From Vicia villosa (Eukaryota > Streptophyta > Magnoliopsida > Fabales > Fabaceae): a DNA stretch of 64,000 bases. The stretch spans positions 82,220,469 to 82,284,468 of the forward strand of contig NC_081185.1 in assembly GCF_029867415.1 (NCBI RefSeq), written 5' to 3'. The notes beneath the pieces were generated by a model, which saw only the letters and a program-made list of their open reading frames with translations, had not been told where the DNA came from and ran no database searches. Below are positions 43,690 through 55,519 of this stretch, piece after piece; the first letter of the stretch is position 1, and each line of letters opens with the position of its first letter. The position numbers and the translations under genes are program-made.

Positions 43690-46600
43690 TGTCATACCCC
43701 AATTTTTGACCTAAGATACCACCTCATATCATTTGCATATGCATCATTTGCATCTCTAACAAATTGCATAGTTTGTGTTTGCTACTTGTGCTCAGCAGGA
43801 TTTAATCAGGAAATCACTCATCAGTGCAAATAACAATCAATTAGGGTTTTGTTCCCCCTTCATCTCAAATGAATCATCTTCATCTACAATCAACATTTGG
43901 TCCTCAGAGATTCATTTCAACAAGATCAACAGCTTTGAATCGACTGAATTAGGGTTTTGACTGAAGACAGCACACTCCTGACTTTTGCTCAGGATTTGAC
44001 CTAATGGCTTGGGACATGATATCAAGACCTCAAGTGCATCATTTTGACCTAATCCATTGGCTCATAACATCTCCTACACAAAGATTGATCAGACAAATCC
44101 TCAGATCAGGGTTTTGAACTATCAGGGACTGAAATCAGGGATCACATTTGGGAAACCCTAAAAATCCCCAGGGAGTCAATCAAAGGTTTCAATCATCCTC
44201 AAATAATCCCTATGATAACATCCAATGGAAATTACATCTCAATTCAAGATCCACAGTCATCAATTTCATCAGGTCGACAATTAGGGTTTTTGACCTAATT
44301 CACTGAACAACTGACTTTTTAATCAGGACATGGTGCCACAACTCAAACCATGGCTCAATATCCTCTAATACCTCAATGTGATCCATTCATACCATTCATT
44401 TGGTGAGGATAGCCTGTTTCATTTGAAATCTCCAGAAACGCGATTCGTCTGAAAAAGTCAACTGTACAAGATCACCATTGACTTTTGGGGAATTTTGGTC
44501 AACCATGACTTTTGAAGTTTTAAATCATCAATATATGATATGAGAAGTCATTTGATCAAGAAAAATCAAGAAAATCAATCAAGAATCAAAAAGTCAAAAG
44601 TTTGACTTTTCATACTTAGAAAAATTTCTAAGTGTTTTTCATGGTTTTTTCCAAACTTTGGATGGGAATTTCTCAAAATTTCACCTACAAACTGAAAAAA
44701 ACTTCCAACATGAAAGTTGTAGATTTTGATCCAATAAACAACTTTGACACATATAATTTTTTTCCATAAGATCAACCATTTAAGAGATATGGAGCTTCAA
44801 AGTTGGTACTTTTTGAAAACTTCACTTAAAACTTCATTTTTCTCAAAGTTCATGGATCTTTTTCACCCATTTCCTTAAAGGTCTTGAAGAAACTTTCAAC
44901 TAGAGTTTTGAAGTGTATAACATGAGCTTTCCAAAATGACCAAGAGCATGAAAAAATATGGAGCATAGCTATGGTTTTGAATTTTGCCATTAGTGAGCAT
45001 TTCACTTGAAATTACAAGCCATTTTTGCCAAAATTATGAACCATTTCACCTTGTGATGCAAGCAATGACATAAACCACCAATAATTGCAAGATATTTCTG
45101 GTTTGTAGACAGATTGGAAAGAGATAAGAAGCTTGGCAAGTTTTAACCATGGTTTAAGTTTTAACCATTTTGCATTTAATGCAAATATTCTCTTTATCTC
45201 TTAAGCCAAAAACCATCATTGCAAAACCAACTTGCAAAGCCTTGTCACCATATTTCTTGGCCTATAAATAGAGATGGAAATCACATTCAAGAGCACACCA
45301 AAACCTCTCAAAGAATTGGTTTTCTCTTTCTTTCTTAAGTTGTAAGTTTCATGAGTTTTCAAAGAGGGAGAAATACCAATTTCCAAACCTTTGAAGTTTT
45401 AAGCAAAGTGATGCTTCTAACACTTCCTAAACATCATATGGAAGTTGTTTGAACCATTCACACCTCTCAAAAACACCCAAATCACATAATCACTCTTCAA
45501 CCTCCATATATGCACAAAGTGAGCCAAAACTTGCCAAAACAAAATCCACTCGTGCATCCATCAAATTTCCACTTCCAACACCTCATATACATCATATAGA
45601 AATCATCTAAACCATAAAATAGCTTCTGGTATCGTGCCAATCAAACTCTCTCATTCAAAAAATCAGCAAGCTGCACTTTGATTTGGTCATGGAGTTTCAA
45701 CAAGTTTCAAAGCAAGTTAGGAGTTGGAACACACTCAAATACACTCAAGGAAGCTAATAGGATCAAAAGTTTGCATCTGGAAGCACTCTCTCAAGTTCTG
45801 GAAATTCCAGCGAAGGTAAGTTTTTATGCGTTTTTGAATATCACGATTCATGCATATTTAGCATAAACTTTGAAGATAGAATTGTTCACATGATCATTGC
45901 GAAGCTAACTGAATCCATAACTTGCATTAAAATTGACTGTGGCTCGAGAATTTTGAGTTTGTTCAGTTAGGGTTTAATTTGGGATTTCCAAAATTCATGA
46001 GCATCTCTGATTGTTAGCTTTAATCGTTTACATCATTGAATTCGTGGTTAAATTTCGAGCAAGATGCATCTTTACTTTGTTAAAAATGATTGAGTTTTGA
46101 TGGAGTTGGAATCTGGCCGTGGATGAGCTTGGGATAGCCATGGCTCTGTTTCAGAAATAACGATGATGATGATGATGAATAGTGGCGCGTGTTTTAAAAC
46201 AAAATTCAAATATTTGTTTGTTATATATTTCATTGAACGTGTCTTAATAACAAGCTGCGCGCGCAACTCAGTTGGTAAGCTTTTGGACTTGAAACCAAAA
46301 GGGCGTGGGTTCAAGCCTTGGCTGGCCCATCCCTTATTTTTTTTATCACTTTTTTCTTTGGTTTTTCACAAAACTTCAATTAATTATTTAAATAACCAAA
46401 TCAATTCATTTTTCATTCATTTTTTACACACCTCTCATTTAATATATATATTTTAAGAATATCAAAAAAAATCATCAAAAAATATTTTATTTGATACATT
46501 TTAAATAGTTTTAAAATGACTTGTTTTAAGTAATTTTAATACTTTTAAATACTATTTTTCATTTGATTTTCAAACTTAGTAACTTGTAAATATTTTTTGA

Positions 46601-48839
46601 AGCAAACCCTGATCATCTAAGTGTTAATTGAAGATAATCTTTTTGTTTATCTTGATTAATTTGACTCCTTTCAAAATTCAAACCGATTTAAAACAAGCGA
46701 TCGCGATTCTTTTCAAAGACGATGAACCATTTCTCTTTGAAACTTTTGATTAAATCTTTTAATTGATCAATTGATTTTCAAAACGACAGGGGCCTCTCGA
46801 ATATTAGAGAGTATAAGTCCCTTTCGTCTTTCTTTGTACACTTTTTTTAACAGAAAACTTTTTCAAACCAAAACTTCAAAACAGTTTTTTAACAACAAAT
46901 CACACATCTTTTTCAAACCATCCACCCTGTTTTATGAAAATAAAACAGGGGCCTCTCGAATATTAGAGAGTATAAGACCCACTCTTTTTCTTTTATACAG
47001 TTTTTCTTTGTACAGAAAACTCTTTCAAAACAAACTTTCAAACGGTTTTTCAAACCTCGCGTCTGTAAATAAACAATCAACCATGTTTTTTGTAAATATA
47101 CCATGGGCCTCCATGTAGGTATAAGCCCCAAGCCCTTTTGTACATACCCATTCCAGTACATGAAATTAGGTATTTCATTGTACGCCTTTTTGTACATATC
47201 TCAATTTGATTTTTAACTTCGAACCACAAATCAAAAATGAAGGTTTCTTTAAATCTTCCCAAAAATATACCATGGGCCTCCATGTAGGTATAAGTCCCAA
47301 GCCCTTTTGTAAATACCTGTTTAAATAGCTTTGAATAAATTCAAGTGGACCTCTCCCCGAGTGTGAGTCCCGAGCCCTGTGTATACAAATGGATCATGCT
47401 TACAGGTATATTTCCTTCATAAACTCCATTATATACACACACTTTGTCATATGTATAACTGTTCATATTTGTTCATGTACTTGTTCATATTTGTTCGTAC
47501 TTGTTCATATATGTGATTGTGTTATATGCTTATTCAACTTAGTACAACACTAGGTTCCCCATAGCCTCCTATTGGGCTTCGTGCAAAGAATCTCCACTAG
47601 TTTAGGTTAGGACATAGAGTATGGTTTCCCGGTGAAATCGCTCTAAGAGCTCAGACCAACTATACCATGCCTCCCCTTGGGCTTTGTACAAACGAGTGAC
47701 CCTCCCATAGCCTCCTCTTGGGCTTACAATGCAAGGACCCTGGATTGTCCCTCCCATAGCCTCCTCTTGGGCTTACAATGCAAGGACCCTCGGATAGCCT
47801 CCTCTTGGGCTTCGTACAAGGACCCACGGGCTTCTTATAAGCATCCCCCAATATCCAAATCAAATACCCTAGGAGATTAGACATTTTTCATCTCTATGCT
47901 AGGAGTATCTCTTATATATCATCACAAACAATCAATCAATCAAACTTTTTTGCCACAAGTCTGGCTAATCAATCAAACTTTTTGCCACAAGTCTGGCTAA
48001 TCAAATCAAACTGTTTTACCACCGTACTGGATGATTAATCAAAGTTTTTGTCACAAGGCTGACTTCATTGAAACTTTTGCCACAAGGCTGGCTGATTAAT
48101 CAAAACTTTTTGTCACAAGGCTGACTTCATTGAAAGTTTTTGCCACAAGGCTGGTTAAACAACAAAAACATCTTTATCATTCTAAGCACCCTAAGTGGCA
48201 TGGCCCCGGGCTTATAATGAAAAGATTTTCAAACAAAAACAAACAGATGTATGTGATGATATAGATTAGATACATCTAGCATTTAGACGACATTTGTCTA
48301 TTTTCCTTTGCTTCCACTAGCATAAGTGGGAACTACGATTGCTCTGACTTTCTCAACATCCCTTTGAGAATACGTAGGCACAAGGTCGATCCTTGGCGAG
48401 CAAAACAAAACAAAAAAAACCATTCAAACCTTAGCACCCGTAGACCCCGAGCTACAGATGCTCTGATTCCCTCTAAGGGATATGTATGCAAAGGATCGCG
48501 ATGATCTTTGCGAGCATAATCAAACAAACACCTTAGGTCCCACCTATTTCACAACAGAACCTTCACCGTAGCATAGAATAAAAAACAATAAAGAACCCTG
48601 TAGAGTACTACAGATACGTTGGGTGCTAATACCTTCCCTTTGTATAACCAACCCTCTTACCCAAGATCTCCCCCCACTTTTAGGTTATTGCAGCTTTTTC
48701 CCTTTTCCTCCTTTGGAAATAATAAAAAGTTTGGTCGGTACAAAAGAAAAATCATTTTTTTGAGCACTCGAGCCCAAAGAAGGCATCAGGTGTCTCATCC
48801 CACAAAAAAGAGGAACAAAACGGTTTTTCGCCCGCGACA
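43690..48839 (+). mobile_element. 3' LTR of element B
   Basis: 5,150 bp, the same length as the 5' LTR. Differences noticed: 46266 A (G in the 5' LTR), 46392 A (C), 48491 A (G), 48641 T (C). It includes TATA at 45261-45271, the tRNA-like cassette at 46255-46344 and the end block near 48622. Confidence 0.95.
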
Positions 48840-48844
48840 CTATA
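48840..48844. other. Target-site duplication CTATA, right copy (element B)
   Basis: Follows the 3' LTR end GCGACA and matches 25982-25986. Confidence 0.95.
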
Positions 48845-50152
48845 CAACATACTTATACCATCGTCAAGTCTAATGAGTAACATCATCAAATACCCATTTC
48901 ATCATCATCATCATCATCAAAGTATTTTTATATACATTAGCATCATTCAAATACAATCAATCATCATCATCATCATTAAAGAGCATCCATGTGTCCACAT
49001 CAATCATCATCATCAATAAGAAGAACACACATGTATCCACATCATTCCAGCACAAATCAATCAACATCATATAATTCTCAACAAATCATCACATCATAAT
49101 GTTTTTCAAAACAACATCTTATATTGTCACATTTCATCATATATGTCAACAATACACCATCCAATTAAACAAATCGTCACATGATTAATATTTCAACATA
49201 GCATGTATTTAACATACCTCATCACATATATGTACAATACATCATTCACCAAGAAATAAAAATCATATTTAAAAATAATTGGATCCACACCTCATTCCAT
49301 CATTTAAACACGTAGGCTATCTCATAAGATTCATCGTGCTCGAAACGGCACTAAAAACGGACCTACGGTTCGAAAGTTACATATCATTTAACTTTTCCAA
49401 GAAAACAACTAACGCTACGGCACGCGGCGCAACCAAGGTTTGCGACGCGACCTGAACCACACAAACGCGTTCGCGGCGCAACATATGCACGCGGCGCGAA
49501 ACGAGAAAACAAGTACGCCTTCACGGCACCAACACTGGGACGCGGCGCGAACTGGCGATTTCACAGACTAACGGGTCTGCGTCAGATCCTGCGATCTCAC
49601 CCAATCTGAGTCCAAAACTGACTCTAAACATCATATACCGGCAGTTAATCATCAATTGCATCATTATTCATCATCACACATCAAAACAACACATAATCAA
49701 CCAATAATCCATGCAATTTTCATCAATTCATAACCTCCCTAAACCTAACATATAGTCCAATTGACTCAATAACATCCCTAATCAATATTATTATCTAAGA
49801 ACACGATAATAGATGATAACCGGAGAGTCCCCCCTTACCTTAGCCAAAGATTCTCGATTGGTTCTTTTCCTCTTTATTCCTCTTCACGTACCATCTTTCC
49901 AATCTCTCGTCTCCTCTGCTCTGCTTTTCACGTTCCTTTTTCCTTTCTCCCAATTTTCCTTATTTTTATGAAAAATAACATTTTAATTAGTAAAGGGCTT
50001 TACTAACATAGCACCCCCTCTTTACTAACACCACACTTGGCCCAATAACCCATCTCATAATTCTTTCCAAATAATTCCACAAAATACCGAATAATTCCAA
50101 ATAATAATTTAATTTCTGATTAAATTAAAATTAGAAAATATGGGGTGTTACA
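48845..50152 (-). mobile_element. Solo LTR, portion right of element B
   Basis: Continuation of the LTR begun at 25526, ending GGGTGTTACA. It contains ATC-rich microsatellites (48889-48920, 48962-48979, 49002-49018), a GC-rich cluster (49405-49570), and an AT-rich end (49950-50140). No coding sequence. Confidence 0.7.
49405..49570. repeat. GC/CpG-rich cluster with repeated CGCGGCGC
   Basis: CGCGGCGC occurs at about 49421, 49481 (GCGGCGC), 49497 and 49550 with related CGACGCG between, in an otherwise AT-rich LTR. It may be degenerate short repeats. Confidence 0.6.
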
Positions 50153-51144
50153 TAACATGTCTCGACATCTGTCAGGACATCTTTTCTTAGTAGCATGTTA
50201 GAACATCTTCCATAACATTTGTAGTTAACAATATTTTAGCAAAATTGTGTCAATCCTAAAACCAAGGTTCTAACACTCTCCCCATTTCGAAAAATTTTGC
50301 TACAAAAAACAAAAGCTCAAACTTACAGGCAGAGGAATAAAACCACAAAGACAACTGCACAACGTATCAGAGATAGAGCAGTTACCCAAAATAAGCTACA
50401 TGTTAAACATGTAAACTTTGTACATGAGGAAGAAGATGAGTGATACTCCCCATTAACTCAGTGTACACAAGGAAGAATATGCAAAACTCTCCCCTAAAAT
50501 ACAAAACCAATTCTCATTATAGAGAGACAAATCTCCCTCTCAAGAGGAAGAATCACCTTTATTGGAATCACAAGAGAACTAGTCTGAACATAGCATTGAA
50601 TCATCCTAGTTCAACATATTAGAAGAACATGCAGCAGAAGCAGCATACATAACTCAGAGCACAAGACACAAAGACATGCATGATCAGGATGTTAAAACAT
50701 CCTACACAACATTATGCACACACAATAAAGAAAAACAGACTTAGCGGTAGAAGCAAACAAAAGCAACACACACAAAAGACAAACTCAAGACTCACTCCCC
50801 CCCCCCCCCAAATTGTTGGATTCACAATTTAGAGACAAAAAAAACTTATACTGGACTCACACCACTTTTTCTCCCCCCTTTTTTAGCCAAAAATTGACAA
50901 CCAAGGAGTAAAAGAAAAAGAAAAAAATACAGAACACACTGTATTTTCAAAACAGAAGGAAACACTTAACAAAGGACACTTACCTAAAGGAACAAACTAA
51001 GGGTTCAAAAAAAAACTGATTTTTTTTTGTATTAGATAGCATAAAATAGCTATCAAACACTACCTTCAGAGTCCATATCATTGACATGAACCTTATCAGT
51101 ATCTGAGTCTGAATCAAGTATTTGATCATGTTTTTTTTATATAT
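50153..51144. other. Unassigned AT-rich region
   Basis: No gene. It has repeated AACATCTT-like words near 50153-50220, a C-tract of about 13 (50797-50809), and a pyrimidine stretch TTTTTCTCCCCCCTTTTTTA (50865-50884). On the minus strand that stretch is a purine-rich tract resembling those next to copia LTRs. Possibly the remnant of a copia-type element; not firm. Confidence 0.35.
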
Positions 51145-52485
51145 TGAGGGACTAATAAGTGCCAAAATGTGTCACTATTTTGAGTATATAATTGTGGCAC
51201 TTATCGATTCTATTCTTTGGGTTTTTGTAATAAAATCTCGACTTTTGTGTATATATGTGCATACTTGAGTTTTGATTCGATTTTGTGTACCGTTTGATAG
51301 TTTTTCCTTTGTTTTATTGATATTATTGCATATCAGAACCTCGAGAAATAAAGTGTCGAAGGCACGACTTTGATTATGCAGTTTTGGAGAAAAATAATGG
51401 AAATTCTGCAGAAGCTCGCTCAGCCAACCTGAATCACGCTTGCATAGGCACAAGATAGAGAAAAGCATATTTTCTTAGCTCGCTTAGCGCGGTTAGCTCG
51501 CTAAGCGAGGTTATGTTTAGTGTTCTTGATATTTTAGGGAATAAGTGTAGTTCGCTTAGCATGATTAGCTCGCTAAGCGAGCCTGCGTAGATTTTGCTTT
51601 ATATTCTTTCATTTGTAACATTCTTAGGTTATGGGGTTTTGGGGATTTTTGCTCCCAAACTTTATCACTCTCATTTATAGGTTAGATTAGGTTAGAAAAC
51701 AACTATGGAGCTTGCATTTGGATGACTGGAGATGGATTGATCGTTGAACGGAGCTGACAAACTGGGAGATCTTCGATTCATTTCTCTTCCTCTTTGTGTT
51801 TTCTCTTATAGTTGGGTTTTTTGTATGTATTTACTTTGAAATCATGTATATTTGTTGCCCATGGCGTTATATTTAATCAGCTTTACAAATCTGTGTTGAT
51901 TATTGTCCTGGATTTTTGCTCTGTGTTCGAGATTTGGGTTGCTTTAGAGATATACTTCTTGAATCCTTATCTAGGATGATTATCTGGTAGTTTTTGAACT
52001 CTAGAAATAGATTTAGGGCTAACAATCTTTATGGGTGTCGAAGCCTAATGCTTATGTGTTTGTTGTGTCGGTTGAGAGATTGTCGATACAATTGATATGA
52101 ATGTCTGATGTGTTGTTGAGGTTGGCTGAGAGATCGTCGCCGAGATGATATAGTAGCTCTCTCTACTTTGGGTTAGAAATGACTTAGGATGTGAGCGATC
52201 TTGGGTGACATTGACAAGTATTGTAGGTTGAGTATAACTAGTCGATAAGTTTATGTTTGTGAGAAGTAGATTGTATGCAATGCTTGATAAATCTTATCTT
52301 TCCGAAGAATGAATTCTTTTGTGTTGATATTTAATTTTCTGTTTTTATACTTTTGTTCATTCAAAACCGAGTTCGAAACCATAGAAACCGTTGAATGGCA
52401 TTGTACACCATTATTTATGGACACAATAATTCCCGGATAAATATTTTCAAATCTTTTGTTGCTTGCCGCTATGCCTGCTTCAACA
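51145..52485 (+). mobile_element. Athila-like LTR
   Basis: The end is set by a PBS four bases downstream; the start is approximate. It contains two hairpin-forming palindromes (51479-51509, 51552-51580). Lineage rests on the tRNA-Asp-like PBS and the Athila-type downstream sequence. A short minus-strand ORF (51175-51468) is judged chance. Confidence 0.55.
51479..51580. repeat. Two palindromic hairpins CGCTTAGCG/CGCTAAGCG
   Basis: The first is an 11-bp stem CTCGCTTAGCG/CGCTAAGCGAG with a 9-nt loop (51479-51509). The second is a 9-bp stem TCGCTTAGC/GCTAAGCGA (51552-51580). A further half-copy CGCTTAGCGAG lies at 53110-53120. Confidence 0.75.
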
Positions 52486-52488
52486 AAA

Positions 52489-52506
52489 TGGCGTCGTTGT
52501 TGGGGA
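52489..52506 (+). other. Primer binding site (tRNA-Asp-like), Athila-like element
   Basis: TGGCGTCGTTGTTGGGGA. It resembles the tRNA-Asp PBS of Athila elements as I remember it, with three C-to-T changes. Confidence 0.6.
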
Positions 52507-53593
52507 ATGGTTGTTAGAATTGCATCACAATAGTTCATGTGGTTTTGAGCTTTGTATATAACTTATATATTGTATATTTTCACTTGTATATATATTACTT
52601 GTACATGTTTACTTGTTTATGTTTACTATAAATATTTACGTGTATATGTTTACATATAAGTATACTTTTGTTGGTGAATGTTGATGAAACATGTTGATCT
52701 CATATTAGCTCTTTAATTACAAATATTCACTTTTCAACTTGTGCATCCAACTTTCTCTTTTGGTATGATAATAGTTGTATTTGTTCATACTTGTATAGTT
52801 GTGTTTTCTTTTATGTCCGTGTAATTGTTGTATATATTTGTATTCGTAACGTTTGTTGAGTGTTTTTGTTAGGACGCTTTCTTTAGGTTTACACGGTGAG
52901 ACATCACCATGGCATTACGAGAGGAGGTTAATTTTGAAGCACGATAAAATAATAAAGGCGTCGAGCTAACAACGTTAAACAAGCGCTTGTTGGGAGGCAC
53001 CCCAACGGTTGTAAGTTTTGTTTAATTTTCTGCATATGAGGTATTTAGGTGAGGCGGAGAGTGACTGGAAGAGCTGTTGCTATTCTGGTTTTTCTGGTTT
53101 TTCCTGTCATCGCTTAGCGAGTGCAAAAAAATGCAGAATTCTTGCTTTGTTCCAGTGGGGTTCCTATTCCACTTGGTTCACTCCTTTTTCCCACTCTCAC
53201 CAAGGCTATTTAGTAGTAGATACTAGTTTTTTTTCTAATCCTTTTATTGGTTGCTTGGAATCAAATTTTGGTCTAGTAATCGAATATTTTTGAGGTGATT
53301 CTCCGAAGCTTGAGTGTTTTAACTTGCGGGTGTATGGTAGGATATTGTTTTTGAAGTTGTATCATTCAAGGTACTCATTTATCGCTTTCTATAGCATAGC
53401 ATATTTAGGAAACTTTTCATTTGTACAATTACCATATAATCCATTCTTTGTGCATTACTTGTTTGTTGGTTGAATCATTTTAGTTCCCAAACCATAAATG
53501 TGAGGAAGCTTCCCATTGTTCATATATGTTGGAGACCACAATCTTTGTTTTAACTGGATTTTATTATGCTTAATCTTTTGTTTATGTTGATTT
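52507..53593 (+). mobile_element. Athila-like internal region with gag-pol deleted
   Basis: Leader-like AT-rich sequence with TGTATAT repeats (52540-52680). Directly after it, with no gag, pol or env frame, comes a 3'-proximal Athila-type segment (GAGCTAACAACGTTAAACAA then GCGCTTGTTGGGAGGC, 52962-52997). A 3' UTR-like stretch runs to 53593. The 91-codon ORF at 53018-53293 has no recognisable domain. An internal deletion derivative is the simplest reading. Confidence 0.55.
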
Positions 53594-55456
53594 TGTTAGA
53601 ACAAGATTGAGAATCTATGTTCAGAATCTAGTTTTGATGATAACAAGCATATATTTTATGAGTAACAATTTTATTACTAATGGTTTCATTTAGTGTGCAG
53701 ATATTATATTATGCTTATACAGGTTGCATCAGAATCACGGAAACTGAATCAGATATGAAAGAAGAATCAAACATTCAGAAGATAGAAGAAAACTAAAAGT
53801 CGTCATATCAAATAAAGGCGTAATCAGAAAGTATATCACAAGTTGCAAGAAAATGGACAAGAAAGATTAGCTGCAAGAAGCTTTGCAACATTAGAAGATC
53901 ACGAACGCAGAAAGATAAGAAGATCTGAAGTTACAAGTTTTGAAGCTACAACAAAGTGACATGCAAAATACAAACATCAACTTAAGTCACGTACAAGCCA
54001 GTGAAGAACCTACAGCTCAGCATATAAAATTGAGTAAAATACAAAGAGCTAAGAATCAAAGGGAGAGCCGTTAGAAACATCATCACGTGCAAAACTATTA
54101 AAACATTTAAAAGGAACAACTTCCAAGGTTAAAAGAAGAAGCAACCCACATACAGCGCATTGGAAATACAAGCGTAACCAAAAGAAACACGTCATCCACT
54201 ATAATCATCAGGTTAAAGATAAGGTTCTGCCAAGAACAACACTTGTCACAAAAGGCCCAATCAATACGAAGCATTCAAATCCATACTCAACCAGATTGCA
54301 ACGACTACATTCCAACGGTAAACACTCATCAAGCTATAAATAGAACCAATCTTCAAACTTGATGTGAATGGAGTGACCACTATGTATGAAATCCATTCAT
54401 CCTTCACAGAGTGAGAAATTAATCTATACAGAATGTAGATTGAGTGATTATCCATCCCTTGAATGAATCCGAAGAGAAAAAGACAATATCCATTAAGGAT
54501 CATCCATGGAGATAAGAAGAGAGTGTGCAACCAAAGATATATTCTGCACAAAAGAAGAAGAAAGAATCTGCAGAATACATCTGTGTATTTGTAGATGAAG
54601 AAGCTGAGCATGAAAGCATAAAGGAAGACATATGAAATCATGCATCAGAAGTTATACAAGAGGCAACACATACTCAGTATGTGATGAATTAATCCATAGT
54701 GTTGTTATACACTAATCATCAGCCTAAGTGAAGAAGACATTAGAAGAAGAAGAAGCTAACTCTGTTGTTAAGCAAGCATGCTCCATTGGAGACTATGAAA
54801 TATACGCATACTTGATCAATGCCTAAATTGTTCATGTTGAATAACAGAAGTAACTGAATACATAGAGTTGTTGCTCGATAGTAATTCAGGTATACTGATG
54901 ATCATTAACATGCCATCAAGCTGTAACAAGCTTTATGATCATAATTGAAGAAGGAGGAGCTGAAGACCAATATGAAGAAGCACATAAAACAGAACTGTTG
55001 TTCTGAATCTACTTAAGGAAGAAGAAGCACAAGAAGCAATTCAAATAAGAGTTATTTCTCTTTATCTACTTACAGGAGAAGAAGATGATGATCATTCTAA
55101 AGAAGCATTCTCAATAAGGGATGTGTCTCTTAATCAGCTTTCAGAAGATAAAAGAGATTAAGCAAGAAGCATCAAACATAAGATCTGAGTCTCTTAATCT
55201 GCTTATGAGAAGAAGGAGAAGATCTCAATCAGAAGATAAAATAAGAAGACTACAAGTTCTGTTATAACTTGTAATATAATGTAAAACACATATAGTTGTT
55301 GCTCGTAGTGTGTAAACATCTTAGGAACTTCTGATAGATTTTTTAGGCACCAGAAGTGACTTCCAGTCAGAGTGTCGTAAACATATGTGCTTAAGATAGG
55401 AGAGAATCTGCTTGAATAAGAAGCACTCTTGTAATCTCCAGTAGACTGGTGAACGT
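53594..55456 (+). mobile_element. Maximus/SIRE-like Ty1/copia LTR (possibly truncated)
   Basis: Starts TGTTAGAACAAGATTGAGAA followed by TTTTGATGATAACAA (53632-53646), the typical opening of Maximus/SIRE LTRs. It is rich in GAAGAAGAA (54500-55240). It runs about 1.86 kb up to LTR D. No internal copia sequence (PBS, gag, pol) is seen, so it is a solo or broken LTR, apparently inserted in the Athila-like remnant and then hit by element D. Confidence 0.5.
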
Positions 55457-55509
55457 TGTAAGAGAGATACGAACTGACTCTTCTTTTGCTTTTGAGTTTT
55501 GAAAATCAG

Positions 55510-55519
55510 AGAGTCGCCA
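55510..55519 (-). other. PBS-like motif inside LTR D
   Basis: TGGCGACTCT on the minus strand, at the position of the same motif in LTR C. Confidence 0.55.

Larger units (their letters stand above)
25987..48839 (+). mobile_element. Complete Ogre LTR retrotransposon, element B (22,853 bp)
   Basis: Order: 5' LTR, PBS, leader, ORF1, gag-pro, intron, pol (RT, RNase H, archaeal-type RNase H, integrase), three-hairpin module, 3' UTR with repeats, PPT, 3' LTR. The LTRs are both 5,150 bp with a constant offset of 17,703 bp at every point checked, so there are no net indels between them. The CTATA target-site duplication is perfect. I found four base differences between the LTRs (28563/46266, 28689/46392, 30788/48491, 30938/48641), without a full alignment. 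This indicates a very recent insertion. The only coding lesion seen is a one-base frameshift near 40777. Confidence 0.97.

Noticed and set aside
48889..48979. ATC microsatellites as a functional site
   Set aside because: Simple slippage repeats; nothing more can be supported.
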